A stretch of DNA of 64,000 nt from Pseudomonas sp. (GTDB lineage: Bacteria > Pseudomonadota > Gammaproteobacteria > Pseudomonadales > Pseudomonadaceae). The notes beneath the pieces were generated by a model. The model was given only the letters and a program-made list of their open reading frames with translations. It did not search any database and was not told the origin of the DNA. Below, piece after piece: positions 49,060 to 57,738 of this stretch (position 1 is its first letter; the number at the start of each line of letters is the position of its first letter). The stretch covers positions 1 to 64,000 of the forward strand of contig NZ_JAUYNT010000001.1 in the NCBI RefSeq assembly GCF_030698175.1, in the 5' to 3' direction. Made by a program: the position numbers and the translations under genes.

Positions 49060-50034
49060 TCACCTTGGCGCCTCCAGGTGTTCAACCTCGACCCAACAAA
49101 ACTTACTCGGCTCAAGTTGGCGCTCTTGATCGAGTCGATAGGCCACCAACTTGCCGTTCAGTACGGCGCTGTAGTCCAAACAGGCCAGATTCGGCCGAAT
49201 CGGCGCTGGCAATCCGCGTCGCCAGTAATGACCAACAAACAATAAGGGCTGATCCTCGGGGTAGTGCAGCAGGCGGCTCTTTTGCTCGACCGACAAGGGC
49301 GTCTGCGCCACCTGCTCGGGCAGAGCATCGGGTTGGAAGACGATATCGCCGTAGGTCTGCGGCGCATCGGCCCAAAACTTGGTGCGAAAATGCGCGCGGG
49401 TATAACCGTCTTCCCCAGTCAGGGTCAGGCCATCCGGCAGGCGCATGTCGGTGCCGCGCAGCAGTCGGTTAAACACTCGACTGGCAAAGCTGCCAGGTTC
49501 TGCCGCCGCCTGGACAAAGGCCTGATCGATGACTCCGTCCGGATAACTGAGTTTGAGTTGCGCGATCAGCTGCGCGTCCCAGCAAGCATGTACCAGGCGA
49601 AAACGCAGCGCATCGATAAACAGCGGCAACTGCTGAAACCAGTCGATAAATTCGCGCCACTCATCCGGGTAGTTGGCAAACTGTTGATGGGTTTGCTGCA
49701 ACTGGCGCGCATGCAAGGGGGTGTGTTCGCGCACATAGCGGGTGCTATCGGCCGTGACCACCGAGGTCTGCCAGCCGAGGGCATTGAACTCATGATTGCC
49801 CATCAGGCACGCGGCCTGGCCGGCATCGACCATGGCATGGACCAAATGCAAGGCTTCGCGAATACGCGGACCACGGTCGATGATATCGCCGAGAAACAAC
49901 GCCATCCGCCGTGGGTGGCGCCAAACCCCGGCATGCTGGCGATAACCCAACTGATCGAGCAGGTGCTCGAGGCTGTGGACGCAGCCATGCACGTCGCCAA
50001 TCAGGTCATAACCACGATCCGGATCGAGCAACAT
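49060..50034 (-). CDS. Calcineurin-like metallophosphoesterase
   Basis: 324 residues of the PrpE/ApaH-like class: GDVHGC (13-18), GDIIDRG (49-55) and GNHE (79-82) bind the two metals, with HACWD and FVGHYW supplying later histidines. Substrate unknown (Ap4A or phosphoprotein are possibilities in the family). ATG 50034 overlaps the NAD kinase stop (ATGA), which fixes the start; 53 codons upstream in the longer frame are antisense to nadK's end and spurious. Confidence 0.87.
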   Translation of the reverse strand: MLLDPDRGYDLIGDVHGCVHSLEHLLDQLGYRQHAGVWRHPRRMALFLGDIIDRGPRIREALHLVHAMVDAGQAACLMGNHEFNALGWQTSVVTADSTRYVREHTPLHARQLQQTHQQFANYPDEWREFIDWFQQLPLFIDALRFRLVHACWDAQLIAQLKLSYPDGVIDQAFVQAAAEPGSFASRVFNRLLRGTDMRLPDGLTLTGEDGYTRAHFRTKFWADAPQTYGDIVFQPDALPEQVAQTPLSVEQKSRLLHYPEDQPLLFVGHYWRRGLPAPIRPNLACLDYSAVLNGKLVAYRLDQERQLEPSKFCWVEVEHLEAPR

Positions 50035-50921
50035 CAGTCGTGTACGCCCAAGCGACTGCCCCAACCCAATTTGGTCCGACAGGCTTCGTAGAAATTGTGA
50101 TCGAGGGGGTGGATCAAACTGAGTTTTTGCGGCTTTTTGCTGATGGTGATGGTGTCGCCAGGGGCACAGGTGAAGTGGTTCTGGCCGTCGCACGACACCA
50201 GCGGATAGATCTGCAGGTCTTTGGACACCACCACTTTCAACTCGCTGTTGCCGTCGACCACAATCGGTCGGCTCGACAATGTGTGCGGGTACATCGGCAC
50301 AATCACAATCGCATCCAGCTTGGGGTGCATGATCGGTCCGCCCGCCGACAGGGCGTAGGCGGTGGAGCCGGTGGGCGTGGCGACGATCAGCCCATCGGCC
50401 TTTTGGCTACAAACAAACTGACCGTCGATATACAGCTCAAACTCGATCATCCGGGTTGATTTGCCCGGATGCAGCACCACGTCATTCAGCGCATCGCCCT
50501 GACCTATCGCCTCGTTATGCCGGCGCACCTCGGCCGACAATAAAAACCGAGTTTCCGACAGGTACTCGCCATCCAGCACGGCACCGACTTTCAGCTCCAA
50601 TTCATCGGGGCGGATGTCGGTCAAAAAGCCCAGGCTGCCACGGTTAATTCCCAGCACCGGCACCTTGTGCTGCGCCAACACCCGCGCCGCGCCGAGCAAA
50701 CTGCCGTCACCGCCGACGACTATCACCAGATCACAAATCTCCCCGAGCAATTTTCGCGACGAGGTTTGCAGGCCGTGGCCGGGCAATACCTCGGCAATGC
50801 TGTCTTCCAGAATCACATGCAGCTGGCGGGCAATTAAAAAGTTTTTCAGCCGCCGAATGGTGTCGAGCACCTGCGCACTGCCGAGGCGACCAATGATGCC
50901 GACATTCCGAAATTGCTCCAT
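50034..50921 (-). CDS. nadK: NAD kinase
   Basis: Phosphorylates NAD+ to NADP+. 295 residues with GGDGS (70-74), NDVVLHPG, and the NAD-binding ADGLIVATPTGSTAYALSAGGP region. ATG 50921 (MEQFRNVGIIGRLG) follows GAGAG; the longer frame to 50981 is not supported. It heads the minus-strand run nadK, phosphoesterase, AAA+ trio, yeaC, DUF2797, pepN. Confidence 0.96.
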   Translation of the reverse strand: MEQFRNVGIIGRLGSAQVLDTIRRLKNFLIARQLHVILEDSIAEVLPGHGLQTSSRKLLGEICDLVIVVGGDGSLLGAARVLAQHKVPVLGINRGSLGFLTDIRPDELELKVGAVLDGEYLSETRFLLSAEVRRHNEAIGQGDALNDVVLHPGKSTRMIEFELYIDGQFVCSQKADGLIVATPTGSTAYALSAGGPIMHPKLDAIVIVPMYPHTLSSRPIVVDGNSELKVVVSKDLQIYPLVSCDGQNHFTCAPGDTITISKKPQKLSLIHPLDHNFYEACRTKLGWGSRLGVHD

Positions 50922-51049
50922 GGGGCTCTCTAAGGTAGATGGACTGCGGCGATTATGGGCGCAAGCCAACAGCGGCAGCAAACCTGCGCGTGATCATCTG
51001 GCCAAAAGATCGCTGATTCGGCGGGCTTAAGCGCGCGCCTAAGGCGCCA

Positions 51050-51943
51050 TCAAGGCTGATTAAGCTGGGCCTTGAGCAGATCACGAAAAGCCTGCAGCAA
51101 CGGCTCGCGGGAGCGCCCGCGGCGCAGCGCCAGGGAAAACGGCGCCTGATAACCGAAAGCCGTCGGCAGCAAGGGCCGCAGGCGCCCCTGATCGACCCAG
51201 GATTGCGCGTAATGCTCGGGCAGGTAACCGATGTACGCACCGGACAGCACCAGCACCAACTGCGCCTCCATACTCTCCACCGTCGCCGCACTGTGCTTAA
51301 AACCATGGCGCGCCAGCTCCGCCTGACTCCAATAGCCGCGCCCGACCATACGTTGCTGGGTGATCAGCTCGGCCGGTATCCGCCGCTCACTAAATAAGGC
51401 GTGTCTATCACTGCAGTACAGCCAATGCTGCTCACGGTACAGCGGCTGATAGACCAGACCGCTCATGCGCGTCGAGAACGCGCCGATGGCCAAATCCAGA
51501 CGATTTCCCAGCACCGCCAATTGCAACTCATAGGGGCTCATCACCGCCAGGTGCAAATGCACCGCTGGGTATTCCTGGCTATAAACGCCGATGGTCTCGA
51601 CCAGCGGCAAGGCACGGTCGCTGACCGTCGAGTCGATCACCCCCAGATTAAGCGTGCCACGCAGCTCGCCTTTGAGCGCCGCCGCATAGCGCTCGAAACC
51701 TTCCAACTCGCCGAGCAAACGCAAGGTTTCCTGGAAGAACAGCTCGCCTTTGCTGGTCAGACTGAAACCGCCACGCCCGCGATGACAAAGGCTCAGGCCA
51801 AGCTGGCCCTCCAGCTGACTCATATAGGTGCTGATCGCCGAGGTCGACAGATTCAGCTCCTGTTGCGCCGCCGCAAAGCCCTGATGACGGACCACACTGA
51901 CAAAAATCCGCAGCAGTTTCAGATCGGGTAAGACGCTGGACAT
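51050..51943 (-). CDS. gbuR: LysR family regulator GbuR
   Basis: 297-residue LysR regulator: N-terminal helix-turn-helix (LLRIFVSVVRHQGFAAAQQELNLSTSAIS) and a C-terminal inducer-binding domain. It is divergent from gbuA, the arrangement of gbuR-gbuA in P. aeruginosa, where GbuR activates gbuA in response to 4-guanidinobutyrate. The 206-bp spacer holds candidate sites at 52039-52062 and 52080-52092. The name rests on this context and overall similarity as I recall it. Confidence 0.85.
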   Translation of the reverse strand: MSSVLPDLKLLRIFVSVVRHQGFAAAQQELNLSTSAISTYMSQLEGQLGLSLCHRGRGGFSLTSKGELFFQETLRLLGELEGFERYAAALKGELRGTLNLGVIDSTVSDRALPLVETIGVYSQEYPAVHLHLAVMSPYELQLAVLGNRLDLAIGAFSTRMSGLVYQPLYREQHWLYCSDRHALFSERRIPAELITQQRMVGRGYWSQAELARHGFKHSAATVESMEAQLVLVLSGAYIGYLPEHYAQSWVDQGRLRPLLPTAFGYQAPFSLALRRGRSREPLLQAFRDLLKAQLNQP

Positions 51944-52038
51944 GGCTTTCTCATCAGCTAATGCAGGCGCGGCGGTGCGCCCCAGGTGGCGTAGGGTGGG
52001 CTGAAACCCACTCTGCGAACGAGTCTACGTCGCGGCCG

Positions 52039-52062
52039 TTAGTTTAGAAATCTCTGAACTAA
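52039..52062. promoter_or_regulatory. Candidate LysR (GbuR) binding site
   Basis: TTAGTTT (52039-52045) and GAACTAA (52056-52062) form an inverted repeat (6 of 7 bases) enclosing a T-N11-A pattern, midway between gbuR and gbuA. Typical of LysR-type activators; unproven. Confidence 0.4.
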
Positions 52063-52079
52063 GTATTTGCCGCCAACGA

Positions 52080-52092
52080 TTTGTCCGACAAA
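52080..52092. promoter_or_regulatory. GntR/FadR-type palindrome upstream of gbuA
   Basis: TTTGTCCGACAAA, with core TTGTCCGACAA identical to the alkB operator candidate. It fits TNGTNNNACNA. It lies about 58 bp before gbuA. The adjacent regulator is LysR type, so this site suggests a second, GntR-type regulator acting here. Confidence 0.55.
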
Positions 52093-52149
52093 CCACTCTG
52101 CGCAAAATCCGCCTCACTCCTACAACGACAATAAGCGTGAGGCCACTTC

Positions 52150-53109
52150 GTGGATAAGATTCTTCATCAGCCCCTGGGCGGTAACGAAATGCCGCGCTTC
52201 GGTGGCATCGCTACCATGATGCGCCTGCCGCATATTCAAACTGCCGCTGAACTGGATGCTCTGGACGCCGCCTTTATCGGCGTACCGCTGGACATTGGCA
52301 CCTCGCTGCGCCCCGGCACCCGCTTTGGGCCACGGGAAATTCGCGCCGAATCGGTGATGATCCGTCCATACAACATGGCCACCGGCGCCGCCCCGTTCGA
52401 CTCGCTGAACGTGGCCGATATCGGCGACGTGGCGATCAACACCTTCAACCTGCTCGACGCCGTGCGCATCATCGAGGAGGCCTACGACAAAATCGTCGGC
52501 CACGGCATCCTGCCGTTGACCCTGGGTGGCGACCACACCATTACTCTGCCAATTCTGCGTGCCCTGAAGAAGAAGCACGGCAAGATCGGCCTGGTGCATA
52601 TCGATGCCCACGCCGATGTGAATGACCATATGTTCGGCGAGAAAATCGCCCACGGCACCACCTTCCGCCGCGCCGTGGAAGAAGGTCTGCTGGATTGCGA
52701 CCGCGTGGTACAAATTGGTTTGCGCGCCCAGGGCTACACCGCCGAGGACTTCAACTGGAGCCGCAAGCAGGGCTTTCGCGTGGTCCAGGCCGAAGAGTGC
52801 TGGCACAAATCCCTGGCTCCACTGATGGCCGAAGTGCGCGAGAAAGTCGGCGGCGGCCCGGTCTACCTGAGCTTCGATATCGACGGCATCGATCCCGCCT
52901 GGGCGCCCGGCACCGGTACCCCGGAAATCGGCGGCCTGACCACCATTCAGGCAATAGAAATCATCCGCGGCTGCCAGGGCTTGGAGCTGATCGGTTGCGA
53001 TGTGGTGGAGGTTTCCCCGCCCTACGACACCAGCGGCAACACCTCGCTGCTCGGCGCCAACCTGCTCTACGAAATGCTCTGCGTGCTGCCGGGAGTGGCA
53101 AAGCGATGA
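52150..53109 (+). CDS. gbuA: Guanidinobutyrase GbuA
   Basis: Ureohydrolase family enzyme (319 residues) converting 4-guanidinobutyrate to GABA and urea. The di-manganese ligands lie in GGDHTITLP (126-134, H129), DAHADVND (152-159: D152, H154, D156) and DIDGIDPAW (about 243-251). The N-terminal MDKILHQPLGGNEMPRFGG and overall sequence match P. aeruginosa GbuA (PA1421) closely as I remember it. The start is GTG 52150, with GTGAGG 8 nt upstream. An agmatinase or related guanidinase activity cannot be excluded by sequence alone. ATGA overlap with the next gene. Confidence 0.92.
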   Translation: MDKILHQPLGGNEMPRFGGIATMMRLPHIQTAAELDALDAAFIGVPLDIGTSLRPGTRFGPREIRAESVMIRPYNMATGAAPFDSLNVADIGDVAINTFNLLDAVRIIEEAYDKIVGHGILPLTLGGDHTITLPILRALKKKHGKIGLVHIDAHADVNDHMFGEKIAHGTTFRRAVEEGLLDCDRVVQIGLRAQGYTAEDFNWSRKQGFRVVQAEECWHKSLAPLMAEVREKVGGGPVYLSFDIDGIDPAWAPGTGTPEIGGLTTIQAIEIIRGCQGLELIGCDVVEVSPPYDTSGNTSLLGANLLYEMLCVLPGVAKR

Positions 53110-53510
53110 GCCGCCAACAGGTACTCGAGGCCGCCACCCAACTGGTCGCCGCCTTCGCCAGCAACGACAGCGACGCCTACTTCGCGGCTTTCAGCGAAGA
53201 CGCCAGCTTCGTCTTCCACAGCTGCGAGCAGCCGCTGCTCTCGCGCAGCGCCTATCGCCAACTGTGGGACAGCTGGCAGCGCGACGGTTTCGAGGTGCTC
53301 GATTGCACCTCAAGCAATCAGTTCGTCAGCCTGCAGGGCGATGTGGCGATTTTTATCCACGACGTCAGCACCCGGCTATGCATTCAGGGCAACGAGAGTC
53401 TGAGTCTGGAGCGCGAGACCATCGTCTTTCGCCAGCAACCGCAAACAGGCCGTTGGCTGGCGTGCCATGAGCACTTGTCGGCAATGCCCAAACACAGTCC
53501 AGCGACCTGA
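53106..53510 (+). CDS. NTF2/SnoaL-like protein of the gbu operon
   Basis: 134 residues, recognisable as an NTF2-like (SnoaL/ketosteroid-isomerase fold) protein: an N-terminal helix pair (VLEAATQLVAAFASNDSDAYFAAFSEDASFVFHS) and beta strands ending GRWLACHEHLS. ATG 53106 overlaps the gbuA stop. It matches the small gene next to gbuA in P. aeruginosa (PA1420) by position. The reaction is unknown; an accessory or detoxifying role for the pathway is a guess. Confidence 0.8.
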   Translation: MSRQQVLEAATQLVAAFASNDSDAYFAAFSEDASFVFHSCEQPLLSRSAYRQLWDSWQRDGFEVLDCTSSNQFVSLQGDVAIFIHDVSTRLCIQGNESLSLERETIVFRQQPQTGRWLACHEHLSAMPKHSPAT

Positions 53511-53539
53511 CCTGCAGCGCCACTCCCAGGAGAGAAATC

Positions 53540-55057
53540 ATGCATAACAAAAACAATAAACCAGCCATTACCCAAATTGAATCCTTCGGCATCGAACAGA
53601 TCCCCGACGCCGAACGCAACGCCAAACCCATCGACCTGTTTCGCCTGATTTTCGGCGGAGCCAACACCTTCGCCACCGCCGTACTGGGCAGTTTCCCGGT
53701 GCTGTTCGGCCTGTCGTTCCAGGCCGGTGCCTGGGCGATTCTGCTCGGTGTACTGATCGGCTCAATCATTCTCGCGCCCATGGGTCTGTTCGGCCCGCTC
53801 AATGGCAGCAACAACGCGGTGTCTTCCGGTGCGCACTTTGGCGTGCACGGGCGGATCGTCGGCTCCTTTCTCTCACTGCTCACCGCCATCGCCTTCTTCT
53901 CGCTGTCGGTGTGGAGTTCGGGCGACGCCCTGGTCGGTGGCGCCAAGCGGCTGATCGGCCTGCCGGAGACCGACCTGACCCTGGGCCTGGCCTACGGCCT
54001 GTTCGCCATTCTGGTGCTAACCGTGTGCATCTACGGCTTCCGCTTCATGCTGTGGGTCAACAAGATTGCCGTCTGGGCCGCCAGCCTGTTGTTTTTGCTC
54101 GGCGTTGCGGCCTTCGCCGGCCCCTTCGATGCGGGCTTCGCCGGTAGCGTCAACCTGGGTGCCGAAGGCTTCTGGGCGGCCTTCATCGGCGCCACCCTGC
54201 TGGCGATGAGCAATCCGGTCTCCTTCGGGGCCTTCCTCGGTGACTGGTCGCGCTACATCCCGCGGCAGACCTCGAAAAGCCGGATTATGCTGGCCGTGGT
54301 CGCGGCGCAGATCGCCACTTTGATTCCGTTCTTCTTCGGCCTGGTCACCGCCACCATAGTCGCGGCCAACGCCCCGGACTACATCGCCGCCAACAACTAT
54401 GTCGGCGGCCTGCTAGCCGTATCACCAACCTGGTTCTTCCTGCCGGTGTGCCTGATTGCGGTGATCGGCGGCATGTCCACCGGCACCACCGCGCTGTATG
54501 GCACCGGTCTGGATATGTCCAGCGTGTTCCCACGGGTACTCAGCCGGGTCAAGGCGACCTTGTTGATTGGCGTGCTGTCGATCAGCTTCATCTTTATTGG
54601 TCGGTTTGCCTTCAACCTGGTGCAGAGCGTGTCGACCTTCGCCGTGCTGATCATTACCTGCACCAGCCCCTGGATGGTGATCATGATTCTCGGCCTGATC
54701 ATTCGCCGCGGCTTCTACTGCCCGGATGACCTGCAGGTGTTTACCCGCGGCGAAACCGGTGGCCGCTACTGGTTCCACCACGGCTGGAACTGGCGCGGCA
54801 TGGGCGCCTGGGTTCCCAGCGCAGTGATCGGCCTGTGCTTCGTCAATCTGCCGGGGCAGTTCGTTGGCCCGCTGGGTGACCTGGCTGGCGGTATCGATAT
54901 CAGCCTACCGGTCACCCTCGGCCTGGCCGCCCTGCTCTATCTGCTGTTGCTCAAGCTGTTCCCGGAACCGGCCGAAGTCTATGGCCCGTTAGGCCCGCGC
55001 TGGCTCAGTGCAAATCCCCGCACAGCAGCCATGCCTCAAGCGCGCGAAGCCGCCTGA
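53540..55057 (+). CDS. NCS1-family (cytosine/purine-type) permease
   Basis: 505-residue transporter with about 12 TM helices. The N-terminal GIEQIPDAERNAKPIDLFRLIFGGAN and GPLNGSNNAVSSGAHFGVHGR match the NCS1 nucleobase:cation symporter family. Strong RBS CAGGAGAG before ATG 53540. Its position 29 bp after the NTF2-like gene implies uptake of the guanidino substrate (4-guanidinobutyrate or a related compound). It corresponds to PA1419 by position, as I recall. Confidence 0.88.
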   Translation: MHNKNNKPAITQIESFGIEQIPDAERNAKPIDLFRLIFGGANTFATAVLGSFPVLFGLSFQAGAWAILLGVLIGSIILAPMGLFGPLNGSNNAVSSGAHFGVHGRIVGSFLSLLTAIAFFSLSVWSSGDALVGGAKRLIGLPETDLTLGLAYGLFAILVLTVCIYGFRFMLWVNKIAVWAASLLFLLGVAAFAGPFDAGFAGSVNLGAEGFWAAFIGATLLAMSNPVSFGAFLGDWSRYIPRQTSKSRIMLAVVAAQIATLIPFFFGLVTATIVAANAPDYIAANNYVGGLLAVSPTWFFLPVCLIAVIGGMSTGTTALYGTGLDMSSVFPRVLSRVKATLLIGVLSISFIFIGRFAFNLVQSVSTFAVLIITCTSPWMVIMILGLIIRRGFYCPDDLQVFTRGETGGRYWFHHGWNWRGMGAWVPSAVIGLCFVNLPGQFVGPLGDLAGGIDISLPVTLGLAALLYLLLLKLFPEPAEVYGPLGPRWLSANPRTAAMPQAREAA

Positions 55058-55169
55058 CGTAGACCTAAGTCTCGCAAGCCCATCACACAGCGCTGAGTAA
55101 GCCGCCGTTATGGGCAATACCTGCGCCGATCTAAATCGATCGGCACTACCGGACAAACAGGATGACGCC

Positions 55170-56633
55170 ATGCTGAACACACAACCGTGCCTGAGCGAGA
55201 GCCGCGCCGGCATTTATATCAACGGGCAATGGCAGAGCGCTAGCGAATGGCTGGTGGTGATCAATCCCGCCACCGAGCAAGCATTGGCCCGCGTTGGCGC
55301 GGGTAACGCCGCTACCGTCAAGTTGGCAGTGGATGCCGCCAGCGCGGCCTTTCCGGCCTGGGCCCAGAGCACCGGCGCGACTCGAGCGCGGTGCTTGCGG
55401 GCGATCGCCAGTGGAGTACAGACGCGCCGGCAGCGCTTAATCCAACTGCAATCGAGCAACAGCGGCAAACCACTGAGCGAAGCGGCGCTGGATGTCGATG
55501 ACGTGATCAGCACCTTTGAGTATTACGCCGACCTGGCTGACACCATGGACGCCCAGCAGGACAGCAACGTGGCGCTACCCAGCCGCGATTTCACCGCACG
55601 CTTGCGCCGCGAGCCGTGCGGCGTGGTCGGCCTGATAGTGCCGTGGAACTTCCCCATGGTCACCACCGCCTGGAAGCTGGCACCGGCCTTGGCGGCAGGC
55701 TGTAGCGTGGTGTTAAAGCCCTCTGAAGTTACCCCGCTACCCGAGTTGGAGCTGGCGGACATCATCGCCCAAAGCGGGCTGCCCGCCGGTGTATTCAACC
55801 TCGTTTGCGGCACCGGGCTGGCCGTCGGGGCACCGCTGACGAGCGATCCTCGGCTAGCAAAAGTCTCCTTCACCGGCAGCAACGCCGTGGGCGTGCAGGT
55901 GATGCAGCGCGCCGCCGAAACGCTTAAGGGCGTGAGCCTGGAACTGGGCGGCAAGTCCTCGTTGCTGGTGCTGGCAGAGGCTGATCTGGAGCTGGCGGTG
56001 GAACTCGCCTGCGCCGGGGCGTTCTTTAATGCTGGGCAAATGTGTTCGGCAACTAGCCGGGTACTAGTAGCTGAGGAGCTGGCTGAGGTCTTTCTGCAAC
56101 GGCTCAAGGCGCGGGCTCAAGCTATTCGCGTTGGCGATCCTTTTACAGCGGGCGTTGAAATGGGTCCACTGGTCAACCGCGCGCAATATCAGCGGGTTCG
56201 CCAGCACATCGCAGCGGGTCTGCAGGCCGGCGCACAACTGCTCTGCGGCGGCGAGCGACCAACCGAATTAGCCCAGGGCTATTTTCTGCAGCCGACAATT
56301 TTCACCGACGTAGCGACAGACAGTGCGCTCTGGCGCGAAGAGATTTTCGGCCCAGTGATGTGCGTGCGCACGTTCAGCAGTGAAGACGAAGCCATCGCAC
56401 TGGCCAACGACAGCGAGTTCGGCCTGGTCGCCAGCGTAATCAGCCGTGACCAGGCCGCTGCCGAGCGAGTCGCCAATGCCATGCAAGCGGGCCTGGTCTG
56501 GATCAATGCACCGCAGGTGATCTTTGTCCAGGCCGCCTGGGGCGGCTACAAGCAGAGCAGTATCGGCCGCGAACTAGGGCCATGGGGCCTGCAGGCATTT
56601 CAGGAAATCAAACACGTCATCCGCGCGAGCTAA
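55170..56633 (+). CDS. Aldehyde dehydrogenase, betaine/aminoaldehyde type
   Basis: 487-residue NAD(P)+-dependent aldehyde dehydrogenase. Catalytic C292 lies in FFNAGQMCSATSR, base E258 in SLELGGKS, and N160 in VPWNFPM; the Rossmann FTGSNAVG is present. The C-terminal WGGYKQSSIGRELG places it near betaine- and aminoaldehyde dehydrogenases. I infer that it oxidises 4-guanidinobutyraldehyde or 4-aminobutyraldehyde to feed GbuA's pathway. ATG 55170 after ACAGGATG; the frame from 55110 adds 20 non-conserved residues. 112 bp separate it from the permease, so it could have its own promoter. Confidence 0.87.
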   Translation: MLNTQPCLSESRAGIYINGQWQSASEWLVVINPATEQALARVGAGNAATVKLAVDAASAAFPAWAQSTGATRARCLRAIASGVQTRRQRLIQLQSSNSGKPLSEAALDVDDVISTFEYYADLADTMDAQQDSNVALPSRDFTARLRREPCGVVGLIVPWNFPMVTTAWKLAPALAAGCSVVLKPSEVTPLPELELADIIAQSGLPAGVFNLVCGTGLAVGAPLTSDPRLAKVSFTGSNAVGVQVMQRAAETLKGVSLELGGKSSLLVLAEADLELAVELACAGAFFNAGQMCSATSRVLVAEELAEVFLQRLKARAQAIRVGDPFTAGVEMGPLVNRAQYQRVRQHIAAGLQAGAQLLCGGERPTELAQGYFLQPTIFTDVATDSALWREEIFGPVMCVRTFSSEDEAIALANDSEFGLVASVISRDQAAAERVANAMQAGLVWINAPQVIFVQAAWGGYKQSSIGRELGPWGLQAFQEIKHVIRAS

Positions 56634-56726
56634 GCACCGACTGACATCCCGCTGGCAGCCAGCGGGCGGCTGCATAGCCTCGTTCGGCACGCGCCTAATG
56701 TGCAAGCCAGGCGCTATGCTGGCGCT

Positions 56727-57671
56727 ATGAATCCATTTAGCCAACTGCGCGAATTAGCCGCACAACTGCAGCACCCGGCCGTGCGCGATCTGGCGTGGGT
56801 GCTGCTGTCGCAACCATTGCTGCTCGAGGCTGACTGGCCACAACGCCATCCCCTGGCGGCCAGCGACTGGGCGCAAGTACCGGAGCAATTGGTCGACTGG
56901 CTGCAGGGCCAGGATCAAGATCCGAGCGCGCTGGATGCCTGGCTGGCCCGTGCCTCTAATCGGCGCCTGGGGCTGTACTACGAAAAGCTCTGGCAATTCG
57001 CCCTGCAGGCAGCGCCTGGGGTTGAGCTGTTGGCGGCCAACGTGGCAATTCGTCAAGGCGGGCAAACCCTGGGCGAAATGGATTTACTGATCCGCGATGC
57101 GGACGGCGATCATCACATCGAACTGGCCTGCAAGTTTTACCTGGGCCCCCAGCACTGCAGCGGTCTCGACCCAGCCAACTGGCTCGGCCCCGGCGGTCAA
57201 GATCGGCTGGGGTTAAAACTTGAGCATTTGCGCCACCATCAGTTGCCGCTGTCCAGCAGCCCGCTAGGCGGCGCGGCGCTCACCGACTGGCACATAGAGG
57301 CGGTGCAGGCAGAGTTGTGGCTGGGCGGTTATTTGTTCTACCCCTGGCCGAGCAATTGCACACCACCCCAGGGCGCCCATGCCGCACATTTACGCGGGCA
57401 TTGGCTGCATCGAGCGCAATGGCCCAGCTTTGCCGCACAGGCCACACAGGCACGCTGGCAAGTGTTGCCGCGCAGCCGCTGGCTGGCCCCGGCCCGCGCG
57501 GATGAAGACAGCAGCCTAACGCTGGCGCAGCTAGAACTGTACCTGCAGCAAAGCGCCGACTCTCGAGCACCGCTGCTGCTGGTGCAACTTGAGCAGCGGG
57601 CGAGCGGTGCCTGGCACGAATTGCAACGGCTGTTTCTGGTCAACAATGACTGGCCGACTCCTGACGAGTAA
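56727..57671 (+). CDS. DUF1853 family protein, PD-(D/E)XK-like
   Basis: 314 residues. RRLGLYYEKLWQFAL (79-93, E86), GEMDLL (116-121, E117, D119) and HIELACKFYLG (130-140, E132, K136) are arranged like the acidic and lysine residues of PD-(D/E)XK nucleases. Function unknown. ATG 56727 is chosen by the family start MNPFSQLREL. It is convergent with the cNMP-binding/rhodanese gene with about 70 bp between. Confidence 0.83.
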   Translation: MNPFSQLRELAAQLQHPAVRDLAWVLLSQPLLLEADWPQRHPLAASDWAQVPEQLVDWLQGQDQDPSALDAWLARASNRRLGLYYEKLWQFALQAAPGVELLAANVAIRQGGQTLGEMDLLIRDADGDHHIELACKFYLGPQHCSGLDPANWLGPGGQDRLGLKLEHLRHHQLPLSSSPLGGAALTDWHIEAVQAELWLGGYLFYPWPSNCTPPQGAHAAHLRGHWLHRAQWPSFAAQATQARWQVLPRSRWLAPARADEDSSLTLAQLELYLQQSADSRAPLLLVQLEQRASGAWHELQRLFLVNNDWPTPDE

Positions 57672-57738
57672 CAACCAGCCAGCGCTTTGCTGGTGACGCC
57701 GAATTCATGGAAAAACCGGCTGATTGCGGAGCACGCCG

